DNA of 64,000 bases, taken from contig NZ_JABUBU010000001.1 in NCBI RefSeq assembly GCF_019834675.1, positions 434,001-498,000 of the forward strand, read 5' to 3'. The notes below the pieces were generated by a model. It did not search any database and had not been told where the DNA came from. It was given only the letters and a program-made list of their open reading frames with translations. The position numbers and the translations under genes were made by a program. This DNA comes from Rhodococcoides corynebacterioides (GTDB lineage: Bacteria > Actinomycetota > Actinomycetes > Mycobacteriales > Mycobacteriaceae). Shown piece by piece: positions 16,033-23,981 of the stretch; the stretch's first letter is position 1, and each line of letters begins with the position of its first letter.

Positions 16033-17685
16033 CCGGGACACGACCACGTGCTCGTTCGGGACGCAGTGGGTCATGGTGAGACCGGTGACGTCGCGCGGCC
16101 CGTTCTTCCCGAGGTTGGACCGGCGCTCCTCCTCGACGTCCGAGAGCGTCTGCGAGGCGAGGGGCGGCAACTCCCGCACGTCGTCCGCGGTGATGCCGAG
16201 GCCCTCGCCCACCCGTGCGCCGAGTTCGTCGTCGCACATCAGGAAGTGCCACACCATGCGCTCCTGGACCTCGCGGGTGGCCTCGCCGATGTTGGCGGTC
16301 AGGTTGGCCACCAGATCGTCCTGCTCCCACGCGTCCATGAGCTGGTATCGCTGACCGGCCTGCTCGTAGTCGTTGGTCCGCTCGATCCGCTTGCGGGTGA
16401 GCCGACCGCGGATCTCCGGCCCCTGCTCGTCGTGCGTCGGGTACTGCGCCTCGTGCAGTCCGCCGGTGATCGACGGCTCGTAGTTGACGTGCGGGTTCGA
16501 CCCGACGTCGTCCACCGAGTACTGCATCTGTCCGCCCTGCTGGTTGGTGGCCACCCGGGACTTGGGCTGGTTGACCGGCAGCTGCAGGTAGTTGGGGCCG
16601 ACCCGGTACCGCTGGGTGTCGGAGTAGGAGAACGTGCGACCGACGAGCATCTTGTCGTCGGAAAAATCGAGCCCGTCGACCAGAACGCCGGTGCCGAAGG
16701 AGATCTGCTCGTTCTCGGCGAAGTGGTTGGACACGTTGCGGTCGAGAACCATGCGGCCCACCACCTTCGGCGGGAAGTCGTTCTCCGGCCAGACCTTGGT
16801 GTCGTCGAGCGGATCGAAGTTCAGCTCCTCGTGCTCGTCGTCGCTCATGAGCTGCACGCGCAGTTCCCATTCCGGGAAGTCGCCGCGCTCGATGTGCTCG
16901 TAAAGGTCCTTCGAGGCGTGTCCGAGGTCGGTGGCCTGGGTGGCGGCCGCGTCCTCCTCGGTGAACGAGGCAACCCCCGCCGTGGGGATCCAGTGGTACT
17001 TCACCAGGTGCGTCTCGCCGTCCGCGTTCACCCACTTGTAGGTGTTGACGCCGAAGCCCTGCTGCGTGCGGTAGTTGGCCGGAATGCCGCGCGGGGAGAA
17101 GAGATTGACCAGCATGTGCATCGCCTCGGGGGTCTGCGACATGAAGTCGAAGATGCGCGCCGGCTCCTGCCGGAAGGTCACCGGGTCAGGCTTGAGCGCG
17201 TGGATCACGTCGGGGAACTTGATCGCGTCGCGGATGAAGAAGACCCCGAGGTTGTTGCCGACGAGGTCCCAGTTCCCGTCCTCGGTGTAGAACTTGATCG
17301 CGAACCCCCGCGGGTCGCGGGCCGCCTCCGAGGAGTCCCGGCCGCCGATGACCGTGGAGAACCGGATCGCCAGATCGGTGCGTTTCCCCTTCTCGGAGAA
17401 CAGCTTCGCGCGGGTGTACTTCGCGATCGGCTCGTCGCCCCACGTCCCGGTGGCCTCGAAGTATCCGTAGGCCACGGCGCCGCGGGCGTGCACCACACGC
17501 TCCGGGATGCGTTCGCGGTCGAAGTGGCTGATCTTCTCGAGGAAGTGGTAGTTCTCGAGGGTCGCGGGTCCGCGGGACCCGACGGTGCGCTGATTCTGAT
17601 TGTCGTAGATCGGGTGGCCCTGTCGGTCGGTCAGGTGCCCGCGATCGTCGGACGAGGGTGAGCCCTGTGAGGCGACGTCGGTCAT
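16030..17685 (-). CDS. katA: Heme catalase, monofunctional
   Basis: A 551-aa clade-3-like catalase decomposing hydrogen peroxide. The catalytic His is in [13 protein letters not shown], the distal Asn in [11 protein letters not shown], and the axial Tyr in [14 protein letters not shown]. It also has the core strands [21 protein letters not shown]. The ATG at 17685 ([10 protein letters not shown]) has GAGGAG 7 bases upstream; the longer upstream frame has no similarity. A sigma-F-type promoter lies 45-70 bases upstream. The window thus holds two unrelated catalases 1.2 kb apart, both with stress-type promoters. Confidence 0.95.
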   Translation of the reverse strand: MTDVASQGSPSSDDRGHLTDRQGHPIYDNQNQRTVGSRGPATLENYHFLEKISHFDRERIPERVVHARGAVAYGYFEATGTWGDEPIAKYTRAKLFSEKGKRTDLAIRFSTVIGGRDSSEAARDPRGFAIKFYTEDGNWDLVGNNLGVFFIRDAIKFPDVIHALKPDPVTFRQEPARIFDFMSQTPEAMHMLVNLFSPRGIPANYRTQQGFGVNTYKWVNADGETHLVKYHWIPTAGVASFTEEDAAATQATDLGHASKDLYEHIERGDFPEWELRVQLMSDDEHEELNFDPLDDTKVWPENDFPPKVVGRMVLDRNVSNHFAENEQISFGTGVLVDGLDFSDDKMLVGRTFSYSDTQRYRVGPNYLQLPVNQPKSRVATNQQGGQMQYSVDDVGSNPHVNYEPSITGGLHEAQYPTHDEQGPEIRGRLTRKRIERTNDYEQAGQRYQLMDAWEQDDLVANLTANIGEATREVQERMVWHFLMCDDELGARVGEGLGITADDVRELPPLASQTLSDVEEERRSNLGKNGPRDVTGLTMTHCVPNEHVVVSR

Positions 17686-17728
17686 ACCAGCTCCTCGGCT
17701 GTCGATGGTCGTGCGGTGTCCGCACGAC

Positions 17729-17754
17729 CTACCCGTGAGAGGACGCGGAAAACC
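17729..17754 (-). promoter_or_regulatory. Sigma-F/B-type promoter of katA
   Basis: On the minus strand: GGTTT (17750-17754), a 15-base spacer and GGGTAG (17729-17734). This is an excellent match to the sigma-F consensus, about 45 bases upstream of the start codon. Confidence 0.7.
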
Positions 17755-17808
17755 CGGGGGGGGGCGGGCATCCGTCGACGCGAGTCGGCCCGGCCTAGCA
17801 TCGAGCGG

Positions 17809-18297
17809 GTGAAGCACAGTGCCGGACTACTGGTGCACCGGACCGGTGCGCGCGGCGGGCCGGAGGTGTTGCTGGCGCATCCCGGCGGGCCGTTCTGGGC
17901 GCGCAAGGACGACGGCGCCTGGTCGGTGCCGAAGGGCGAGTTCGACCCCGCCACCGAGGACCCGGCCGCCGCTGCCGCACGCGAGTTCGCCGAGGAACTC
18001 GGCTCGCCCCCACCGTCCGGACCGTGGCATCCGCTGGGGACGGTGATCCAGTCCCGCGCCAAGCACGTCACCGCGTTCGCCGTCGAGGGCGACGTCGATC
18101 CCGCGACGCTGCGATCGAACGACGCGGAGATCGTGTGGCCGCCGCGCTCGGGGCGCGTGATCACCGTCCCGGAGATCGACCGGATCGAGTGGTTCGACCT
18201 CGCGACCGCGCGCCGCAAGATCCTCGCCGGTCAGGTGCCGCTGCTCGACACGCTCGAACGCCTGCTGGAGACGGGGACGGGTCAGTCGTCCTCGTGA
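17809..18297 (+). CDS. Nudix hydrolase (COG4119-like NTP pyrophosphohydrolase)
   Basis: A 162-aa Nudix protein, predicted to cleave a nucleoside diphosphate linked to another group. The Nudix box spans residues 43-65 (KGEF...REFAEELG). It has one extra residue between the first Gly and Glu compared with the textbook spacing, but the metal-binding REFAEE core is intact. The N-terminus [12 protein letters not shown] and the WSVPKGE segment match the predicted NTP pyrophosphohydrolase subgroup. The GTG at 17809 is chosen because the first beta strand follows at once. It is divergent from katA, and its 3' end overlaps the convergent small gene by 16 bp. Confidence 0.85.
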   Translation: MKHSAGLLVHRTGARGGPEVLLAHPGGPFWARKDDGAWSVPKGEFDPATEDPAAAAAREFAEELGSPPPSGPWHPLGTVIQSRAKHVTAFAVEGDVDPATLRSNDAEIVWPPRSGRVITVPEIDRIEWFDLATARRKILAGQVPLLDTLERLLETGTGQSSS

Positions 18298-18455
18298 TCG
18301 GTGCTGTCGGTGCTGTCGGGAGCCTCGACGGTGGGAGCCTTCTCCGCCGCGCGCCTGGCCTCGTCGATCGTGTCCTGGACCGCGTCGAGGTCGGGGAGGT
18401 TCTCGGTTCCGGTGTTCTCGGTGGGCTCGGTGTTGCCGGTGGGCTCGGTGCTCAT
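18282..18455 (-). CDS. Small acidic hypothetical protein (57 aa)
   Basis: A 57-residue, Thr/Glu/Asp-rich protein without membrane segments: MSTEPTGNTEPTENTG, then a possible short amphipathic helix DLDAVQDTIDEARRAAEKA and an acidic tail. The start ATG at 18455 has GAGAGG about 10 bases upstream, which is the main evidence for it being real. It converges with and overlaps the Nudix gene by 16 bp and is divergent from the ferritin-like gene. I do not recognise a family; position among stress genes is the only hint to its role. Confidence 0.55.
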   Translation of the reverse strand: MSTEPTGNTEPTENTGTENLPDLDAVQDTIDEARRAAEKAPTVEAPDSTDSTDHEDD

Positions 18456-18543
18456 GTCGATGACCTCTCGTGGGGCGGCTGTGCATCGCAGGGGCCGCTG
18501 TGGCGGTGGATACGGCCGTCTGGTATGGCGTCGGCCACATCGG

Positions 18544-18569
18544 GTTTTCCCGTTCCTACCGAGTGGTAA
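18544..18569 (+). promoter_or_regulatory. Possible sigma-F/B-type promoter of the ferritin-like gene
   Basis: GTTT (18544-18547), a 16-base spacer and TGGTAA (18564-18569), about 77 bases upstream of the ATG. The -10 is a weaker match than at the catalase genes. Confidence 0.4.
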
Positions 18570-18645
18570 CCATGGATCAGATCGACCCGAAGGCGCGGCA
18601 CACCGCCGCGTTCGACGACCAGTCATCGAAGGAGTTCGACAGACC

Positions 18646-19620
18646 ATGGCACAGATCTCGATCGACACGCAGCGTGGAACCCTCGTCGCGCAGTTGCGCG
18701 CCCTGCTCCAGCTGACGAACACCGAGGTCCAGGTGGCCGAGACCCGCGTGGTCCAGGCCCGGACCGACGCGGTGCGCCGCGAGCTCGAGGAGAACGCCGC
18801 CAACGGTCGCACCCGGTCCGAGCGCATCGCGACCGCCATCCGTGACCTCGGCAGCACGCCGGACGTCGTGGCGCCGCTGCTCGGCCGCCTCACCGCCGCG
18901 CTGAAGGCCGTCGCGGAGCAGGCGCAGCCGTTCGACGAGGCCCTGCTCGGCGACCTCGCCCTCGAGCACCAGCTGCTCGACCGCTCGCGCTACGTCAAGG
19001 CCCTCGCCACCGCTACCTCCGACGCCGCGGTCGTCTCGCTGGCCGACAGCCTCGTCGAGGCTCACTCGGCCACCGTCGACTGGCTCACCACCGTCCTGGC
19101 CGAGGACGCCCTCGGTGGTCCGGCCGCACTGCGCCGGACGCCCATCCAGGCCGCGACGGGTGCCGCGGTGCGCCTGATCAACACCCCGGTCACGTGGTCC
19201 GCACGCAGCGTCGACCGCGCCGTCGACACCGCGCGTGACGTCCCGAACAAGGTGGCCGAGCTGCTCGGCCGCGGACAGAAGGCCGGCGAGCTCACCGTCG
19301 ACACGCTCGTCGCGAGCCGCGACTCGGCACTCGAGGCCGCCGAGGAGACCACCCGTGAGGGCGGCGCCGAGACCGTCGCCGACGCGATTCACAAGGCCCG
19401 CGCGGCCACCGGGTCGCTGTCCGCCGACGAACTGCCCGTCGACGGCTACGACGAGTTGAACGTCTCCGCGGCCGTCGCCGCGATCAAGGACCTCGACGCT
19501 CCCGCCGACGTGCGCACCGTCCTCGCCTACGAGGAGCAGCACAAGAACCGCCACAGCGTCGTCTCCGCCGCGCAGACGCGGATCGCCGCCATCGCCAAGG
19601 AGGTCGTCGGCGTCGAGTGA
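18646..19620 (+). CDS. Ferritin-like helical protein
   Basis: A 324-aa, almost wholly alpha-helical protein. The N-terminal ~165 residues look like a ferritin-like bundle (IDTQRGTLVAQLRALLQLTN, LLGDLALEHQLLDRSRYVKA, SLVEAHSATVDWLTTVLAED) with Glu and His at positions that could bind metal. The C-terminal half is helical, with repeated Ala/Glu/Arg segments and no recognisable domain. The start ATG at 18646 has GAAGGAG about 11 bases upstream. A strong hairpin terminator follows. Role inferred: stress-related, possibly DNA- or membrane-associated; the function is unknown. Confidence 0.75.
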   Translation: MAQISIDTQRGTLVAQLRALLQLTNTEVQVAETRVVQARTDAVRRELEENAANGRTRSERIATAIRDLGSTPDVVAPLLGRLTAALKAVAEQAQPFDEALLGDLALEHQLLDRSRYVKALATATSDAAVVSLADSLVEAHSATVDWLTTVLAEDALGGPAALRRTPIQAATGAAVRLINTPVTWSARSVDRAVDTARDVPNKVAELLGRGQKAGELTVDTLVASRDSALEAAEETTREGGAETVADAIHKARAATGSLSADELPVDGYDELNVSAAVAAIKDLDAPADVRTVLAYEEQHKNRHSVVSAAQTRIAAIAKEVVGVE

Positions 19621-19636
19621 CACTCGCCGCGACATA

Positions 19637-19674
19637 CGAAACGCCCCGGATCCCATCGGATCCGGGGCGTTTCG
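19637..19674 (+). terminator. Terminator of the ferritin-like gene
   Basis: Perfect 17-bp stem CGAAACGCCCCGGATCC / GGATCCGGGGCGTTTCG with a CATC loop, 16 bases after the stop. It could also act on the convergent 61-aa gene. Confidence 0.85.
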
Positions 19675-19692
19675 GCTGTGCGGGGCGACCGC

Positions 19693-19878
19693 TCAGCTGC
19701 GGTCGGGTGCGGCGCGGGGAGTGCGGCGCCGGCGATCGCGGGGCGGGACGTACGACGTGCAGCGGGACATGACGCTCTCCCACCAGTCGCGGGTGTCGCC
19801 GTTCTCGGACCACACCACCGTCTCGACGTCCGCCGGCCCCGAGTCGCGGGGCGCGGGTTCTTCGATGTGCAGGGTCAT
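19693..19878 (-). CDS. Small hypothetical protein (61 aa), Trp-containing
   Basis: A 61-residue protein starting MTLHIEEPAPRDSG, with the distinctive middle VVWSENGDTRDWWESVMSRC and a basic Arg-rich tail. No membrane segment. The ATG at 19878 is preceded by a textbook AGGAGTTCACCC ribosome site, and the gene ends just past the shared hairpin, which together support it. No family recognised. The acidic head and basic tail with a Trp-Trp pair suggest an interaction peptide or small regulator, but this is a guess. Confidence 0.6.
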   Translation of the reverse strand: MTLHIEEPAPRDSGPADVETVVWSENGDTRDWWESVMSRCTSYVPPRDRRRRTPRAAPDRS

Positions 19879-20058
19879 GGGTGAACTCCTGTCGACGTGC
19901 CTGGCCTCCGTCGACACGGACCGATCGCACACGCGACCGGGCGCCCGTGGGGTGACGGATGACTTCGACGCCACGTTTTTCGAGCGCTCACCTCGATTGT
20001 TACCCCTCGATGCGGGTCTCGACACCTGATCGGCCCCGGCGGTCGTACCGGAATCGGT

Positions 20059-20892
20059 TCAGGGCGTCTCCCGCCACCAGGTGTCCGCCGGTGCGACCGG
20101 CATGGTGCGCTTGTGCCGAGTCCGTGCGAACCACGCCTCGATGGTCGCCGCGGCGTCGTCGGGCACGTCTTCTCCCTCGAGGTACGCGTCGATCTGCGCG
20201 TACGTCACGCCGAGTGCCTCCTCGTCGGGAAGCGCGGGGCGATCGTCCTCGAGGTCGGCCGTCGGCACCTTGCTCCAGGTGCTCTCCGGCGCCCCCAACT
20301 CCCGCAGCAACGCCGCGCCCTGCCGCTTGGTCAGCCCGGTGAGCGGCGTGAGGTCGACGCCGCCGTCGCCGTACTTGGTGTAGAAGCCGGTGACGGCCTC
20401 CGCGGCGTGATCGGTGCCGACCACCAGGAGGTTGCGCTCGCCGGCGAGCGCGTACTGGGCGACCATGCGTTCACGGGCCTTGATGTTGCCGCGCACGAAG
20501 TCGCGCAGCCGCTCCACACCCAACGCGGCCGCGGCGGCGGTCCCCGCGCCGTCGGTCGACGCCTTGATGTCGACCCGCACCGTCTCGTCGGGACGGATGA
20601 AGTCCAGCGCGACGACGGCGTCGTCCTCGTCCGCCTGCTGTCCGTAGGGCAGCCGCACGGCCAGGAACCGCACGTCGTGCCCCGCGTCCCGCGCCCGCTC
20701 GGCGGCCAGCTGGCACAGTCGCCCGACGAGTGTGCTGTCCTGCCCACCGCTGATGCCGAGGACGAACCCCGCAGTGCCGGTGGCGGCCACGTAGTCCGCG
20801 AGAAACGCCACGCGGGACTCGATCTCGGCAGCCGGGTCGATGGGGGACCGGACGTTCAGTTCGGCGCGGATGGTGTCTCGGAGACTCTGCAT
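20059..20892 (-). CDS. nadE: Ammonia-dependent NAD+ synthetase
   Basis: A 277-aa enzyme amidating nicotinic acid adenine dinucleotide to NAD+. The PP-loop [10 protein letters not shown] is at residues 45-54. Also visible are [12 protein letters not shown], a [11 protein letters not shown] region, [20 protein letters not shown] and the C-terminal TRHKRTMP. Length matches the E. coli/B. subtilis ammonia type; M. tuberculosis has instead a larger glutamine-dependent enzyme. ATG 20892 is used; the frame is open further upstream but lacks similarity. It is divergent from pncC, another NAD-cycle gene. Confidence 0.95.
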   Translation of the reverse strand: MQSLRDTIRAELNVRSPIDPAAEIESRVAFLADYVAATGTAGFVLGISGGQDSTLVGRLCQLAAERARDAGHDVRFLAVRLPYGQQADEDDAVVALDFIRPDETVRVDIKASTDGAGTAAAAALGVERLRDFVRGNIKARERMVAQYALAGERNLLVVGTDHAAEAVTGFYTKYGDGGVDLTPLTGLTKRQGAALLRELGAPESTWSKVPTADLEDDRPALPDEEALGVTYAQIDAYLEGEDVPDDAAATIEAWFARTRHKRTMPVAPADTWWRETP

Positions 20893-20933
20893 ACCGACAA
20901 CGCTAGCGCCGTTCGCGGCGATCCGCCGGGGGT

Positions 20934-20958
20934 GTTTGCCCGCGATCGACCGGGGAAG
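20934..20958 (+). promoter_or_regulatory. Possible sigma-F/B-type promoter of pncC
   Basis: GTTT (20934-20937), a 15-base spacer and GGGAAG (20953-20958), about 60 bases upstream of the pncC ATG. The -10 departs from GGGTA at one position. Confidence 0.35.
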
Positions 20959-21018
20959 CCGAGTGCCTCGTGCACGGTGACCCATCCGCCACGTCCGACC
21001 GAGGAGGGAAGCACGCCG

Positions 21019-21558
21019 ATGTCCACCGAACGGATCGAGGGTGACGCCGCGCAGCCGGAGGAACGGGTCGACACCGACGCCGATCTCGCCGACCTCTGCT
21101 CGGAGATCGCCGAACTCGCCGTCCGAGCCGACCTGCGCATCGCCACGGCCGAATCGCTCACCGCGGGCAACATCGCCGCGAACCTCGGCCGCGCGCCGTC
21201 CGCCGGGCGCTGGTTCCGCGGCGGCGTCGTCGCTTACGCGGAGGAGGTCAAGCACGGGCTGTTGAACGTGCCCGAGGGTCCGGTGGTCAGTGAGGCCTCC
21301 GCCCGCGCCATGGCGGCCGGCGTCGCCGATCTGACCGGCGCCAACCTCGCCGTCGCCGTCACGGGCGAAGCCGGTCCGGAGACCGACGAGGACGTGCCGC
21401 CGGGCACGGTCTGGTTCGGTCTCGCCGACCACGGCACGGTCACCGCGGAGCACGTCGTGTTCGAGGGCGATCCGCCCGAGGTGCTGGCCGCGACCATCGA
21501 ACACTCGCTGCGCCTGCTGCGCGACCACGGTCGGGACCGCGCCGGTCGGCAGGCGTGA
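21019..21558 (+). CDS. pncC: CinA C-terminal-domain protein / nicotinamide-nucleotide amidase
   Basis: A 179-aa stand-alone CinA C-terminal domain, the PncC family, which deamidates NMN to NaMN and so salvages pyridine nucleotides. Family motifs are [31 protein letters not shown] and [10 protein letters not shown]. The last is slightly unusual because most members have TGIAGP. The start ATG at 21019 has GAGGAGGGAAG upstream; about 25 extra acidic residues precede the domain. Divergence from nadE places both halves of a NaMN-to-NAD recycling route together. Confidence 0.87.
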   Translation: MSTERIEGDAAQPEERVDTDADLADLCSEIAELAVRADLRIATAESLTAGNIAANLGRAPSAGRWFRGGVVAYAEEVKHGLLNVPEGPVVSEASARAMAAGVADLTGANLAVAVTGEAGPETDEDVPPGTVWFGLADHGTVTAEHVVFEGDPPEVLAATIEHSLRLLRDHGRDRAGRQA

Positions 21559-21576
21559 TCGCCACGCGGGGCGGGG

Positions 21577-22932
21577 TCAGGCCCCCAGCGCGAGCAACGC
21601 GATGTCGTCGATCGGCCGCAGGCCGGGGATGAGGTCGACCAGATCGTCGACGAGCGACTCGACGGGACGTCCGAGGCGTCGGCGAACGAAGTGGACCAGA
21701 CCCTCCTCGCCGAACATCGTCCGACCGTCCGGGCGCGCCTCGGTGATGCCGTCCGTGTACATCAGGAGCGTCTGTCCCGGCGCGAGGCGGAAGCTGCAGG
21801 CGCTGAACGTCGCCTTCTCCAGTGCGCCGACGAACATGCCCGTGGTGGACCGGATCTCGTGGACGTCGTCGGTGTCGGGGTCGAGCAGCAGCGCCGGCGG
21901 GTGGCCGCCGGTGGCGAGCGTGATGCGGAAGCCGCCGCGCGGATCGGGCGTGGCGATGCCGAACAGGACGGTGCAGAACCGCTTCTGCGTGGGGTCGAGC
22001 ATCAGCACCTGGTTGAGCTCGGCGAGCCCCTCCGCCGGATCCGGCTGGTGCAGCGCGGCCGCGCGCAGGGTGTACCGGACCAGGGAGGTGACGGAGGCGG
22101 CTCCGGCGCCGTGGCCCTGCACGTCCCCGAGGAAGAACGCCCAGCGATCGTTGCCGAGGGCGAAGACGTCGTAGAAGTCGCCGCCCACCTGCAGCGGCGA
22201 AACCGCGTGGTAGTGCGACGCGAGGGTCAGACCCTCGATTCGGGGCAACGACGGCGGCAACAGGGTGCGCTGCAGCACGGCGGCGTAGTCGGTGATCTCG
22301 ACGGTGTCGGACTCCGCCCGGGTGCGCAACGCCTGCTCGTCCCGCACGGTCGACAGGGCGGACAGGCGGAGCTCGAGCTCGTCCACCACGATGTCGGCGA
22401 GGTCGGCGAGCACGTCGACGTCGACGATGTCCGCCGAGTCGCGGGGTTCGGTGTCGAACACGTTGACGGTGCCGAGTCGGTGGCCGTCGGCCGTGACGAT
22501 CGGGGCGCCCGCGTAGAAGCGGATGCCGGCGTCGCCGTGCACCAGAGAGTTGTCCGCGGCCGGGCCGTGCCGCAGGGCGTCGGGAACGACGTACACGCCG
22601 TCCTGGGCAATGGCGGACGAGCACAGACCGTCCTCACGCGGGACGCGGTCCGGAATGCCGTCGCCGTGCCGGGCGGCGAACCAGATGTGGTCCGAGTCGA
22701 CGATGGTGACCGACGCGTACGCCGTGCGCATCCATCGCGACGCCAGGCGGGCGATGCGGTCGAATGCGCCGTCCGGAGGATTGTCCAGCACGTCGTACCG
22801 GGCCGACGCTGCGAGCCGAGCGGCCTCCACGGCACGGGACAGTGCGGCCGGGAAGGGATCGAAACCCGAGGACTCGACGGGCGGGGGGTCGACGGGCGGG
22901 GGGTCGACGGGAGAATCGTGCAGGGCAGTCAT
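21577..22932 (-). CDS. GAF-domain PP2C-type serine phosphatase (RsbU/SpoIIE-like)
   Basis: A 451-aa signalling phosphatase expected to dephosphorylate a STAS antagonist and so free a sigma factor. Residues ~1-25 include a repeated VDPPPVDPPPV linker. A GAF sensor domain spans about 40-190 (YASVTIVDSDHIWF, FYAGAPIVTADGHRLGTVNV). The SpoIIE/PP2C domain follows from about 220, with QVGGDFYDVF, FFLGDVQGHGAGAA, LMYTDGITEARP and DDIALLAL carrying the metal-binding Asp/Gly residues. ATG 22932 has GGAGG 6 bases upstream. It is the last gene of the STAS / kinase / phosphatase set. Confidence 0.92.
   Translation of the reverse strand: MTALHDSPVDPPPVDPPPVESSGFDPFPAALSRAVEAARLAASARYDVLDNPPDGAFDRIARLASRWMRTAYASVTIVDSDHIWFAARHGDGIPDRVPREDGLCSSAIAQDGVYVVPDALRHGPAADNSLVHGDAGIRFYAGAPIVTADGHRLGTVNVFDTEPRDSADIVDVDVLADLADIVVDELELRLSALSTVRDEQALRTRAESDTVEITDYAAVLQRTLLPPSLPRIEGLTLASHYHAVSPLQVGGDFYDVFALGNDRWAFFLGDVQGHGAGAASVTSLVRYTLRAAALHQPDPAEGLAELNQVLMLDPTQKRFCTVLFGIATPDPRGGFRITLATGGHPPALLLDPDTDDVHEIRSTTGMFVGALEKATFSACSFRLAPGQTLLMYTDGITEARPDGRTMFGEEGLVHFVRRRLGRPVESLVDDLVDLIPGLRPIDDIALLALGA
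22868..22912. repeat. 15-bp repeat encoding VDPPP
   Basis: The unit TCGACGGGCGGGGGG is repeated about 2.5 times within the phosphatase gene and encodes the Pro-rich VDPPP linker repeats. Confidence 0.6.
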
Positions 22933-23030
22933 GATGCCTCCAGGGAGCGAGAGCGAAAGCGAGTGCTCTCCCCGGGTCTGGAGGAGGCGGAACCCCGGTC
23001 GGTGCGAGTTCGACGTGCTGTCGTGCGTCG

Positions 23031-23480
23031 TCAGTCTACGAGATCGCGCACGCTTTGTGCACCCATGTCTTCCCATCGCATGACCACCTCGGTACCCGTG
23101 GCGGCGGCGGTGACGGTCACGTCGTCCGACAGGGTCTCGATCAACGGCAGCCCGCGCCCACGCAGCGGGCCGGGGGCGCTGGACGACCAGGATCCGTGGT
23201 CACGGACGCTCACGTCGAGGTGACCGGACTCCGCGGCGTACCGGGCCCGCAGGTCGAACACGCCGCGGCGGGTCGACGACGCGTACGCGTGCTCGACGAC
23301 GTTGGCCATGGCCTCGTAGACCGCGAGGACGACGTCGTGCATGCGGTCCGAGTCGACCCCACCGGCGGCGAGCCACCGGGAGAAGAACACGCGCACGTCG
23401 GAAATGCGTCGCGGGTCCGCGTCGAGGTCGGTCAGCACCAGGGGATTGGGGAGGGGGCTGGCGGTCTCGGCGTCGATCAC
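23031..23480 (-). CDS. Anti-sigma factor serine kinase (RsbW-like HATPase)
   Basis: About 149 aa, with a GHKL/HATPase fold. The N-box is YEAMANVVEHAY, the G1-type motif VRDHGSW and the G2-type GRGLPLIETL. Such proteins bind a sigma factor and phosphorylate a STAS antagonist. The start is uncertain. GTG 23480 (VIDAETASPL) fits the family length; GTG 23516 and ATG 23555 are in-frame alternatives, the latter overlapping the upstream STAS gene by 26 bp. It lies between the STAS and phosphatase genes on one strand. Confidence 0.85.
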   Translation of the reverse strand: MIDAETASPLPNPLVLTDLDADPRRISDVRVFFSRWLAAGGVDSDRMHDVVLAVYEAMANVVEHAYASSTRRGVFDLRARYAAESGHLDVSVRDHGSWSSSAPGPLRGRGLPLIETLSDDVTVTAAATGTEVVMRWEDMGAQSVRDLVD

Positions 23481-23529
23481 AGCCGGAGTAGTACCCCCGG
23501 ATCGTGGGTCCCTCACATCGACGCGGAGG

Positions 23530-23916
23530 TCAGGCGAAGTCGGAGCGACGGGCATCGCGCGTGGCCGCGAGTGCGTCCTGTCGGGACGCGTGGATGGGGA
23601 ACGTCTCGTCCAGGCCCACCAACTGCAGGGGGCGCGCCGTGGCCGCACCGACGGCCACGACGGAGAAGGTCACGCCGTCGGGCACCGACTGATGAGACTG
23701 CACCAACACGGTCATGCCGGCGGAGGCGAGGAACTCGACCCCGGTCAGATCCACGACGAGCGCCTCGGTCGCCTCGCTCCGCACCGCGTCGACCGCGTCC
23801 TGCAGGATCGGGGCCGTCGCCAGGTCGAGTTCTCCGACGACCGTGAGGATCGCTGCCCCGTTCTGCAATTCGGTGTCGACACGGAACGAGTCCGTGGAGT
23901 TCTCGGCGACCGACAT
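23530..23916 (-). CDS. STAS-domain anti-sigma factor antagonist
   Basis: A 128-aa SpoIIAA/RsbV-type protein. GELDLATAPIL marks the first strands; the phosphorylation loop is VDLTGVEFLASAGMTVL with Ser in LAS-AGM. Its phosphorylation state decides whether it binds the anti-sigma kinase. The ATG at 23916 (MSVAENSTD) is preferred over an upstream in-frame start at 23970. A perfect palindrome lies 21 bases upstream of the start. It is the first gene of the three-gene partner-switching set. No sigma-factor gene is adjacent, so the target sigma factor is elsewhere. Confidence 0.9.
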   Translation of the reverse strand: MSVAENSTDSFRVDTELQNGAAILTVVGELDLATAPILQDAVDAVRSEATEALVVDLTGVEFLASAGMTVLVQSHQSVPDGVTFSVVAVGAATARPLQLVGLDETFPIHASRQDALAATRDARRSDFA

Positions 23917-23936
23917 CGACGTCCTGCCTTTCCCGG

Positions 23937-23950
23937 CCCGTACGTACGGG
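23937..23950. promoter_or_regulatory. 14-bp perfect palindrome upstream of the STAS gene
   Basis: CCCGTACGTACGGG is a perfect self-complementary sequence centred about 28 bases upstream of the STAS ATG. It is a plausible operator; the binding protein is unknown. Confidence 0.4.
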
Positions 23951-23981
23951 CTCTGCGTTCGGACAACCATTCAATCAGTCC

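Noticed and set aside
15806-16354. Short plus-strand ORFs between the two catalase genes
   Set aside because: They extend into the antisense of katA, lack ribosome sites and have no recognisable protein features.
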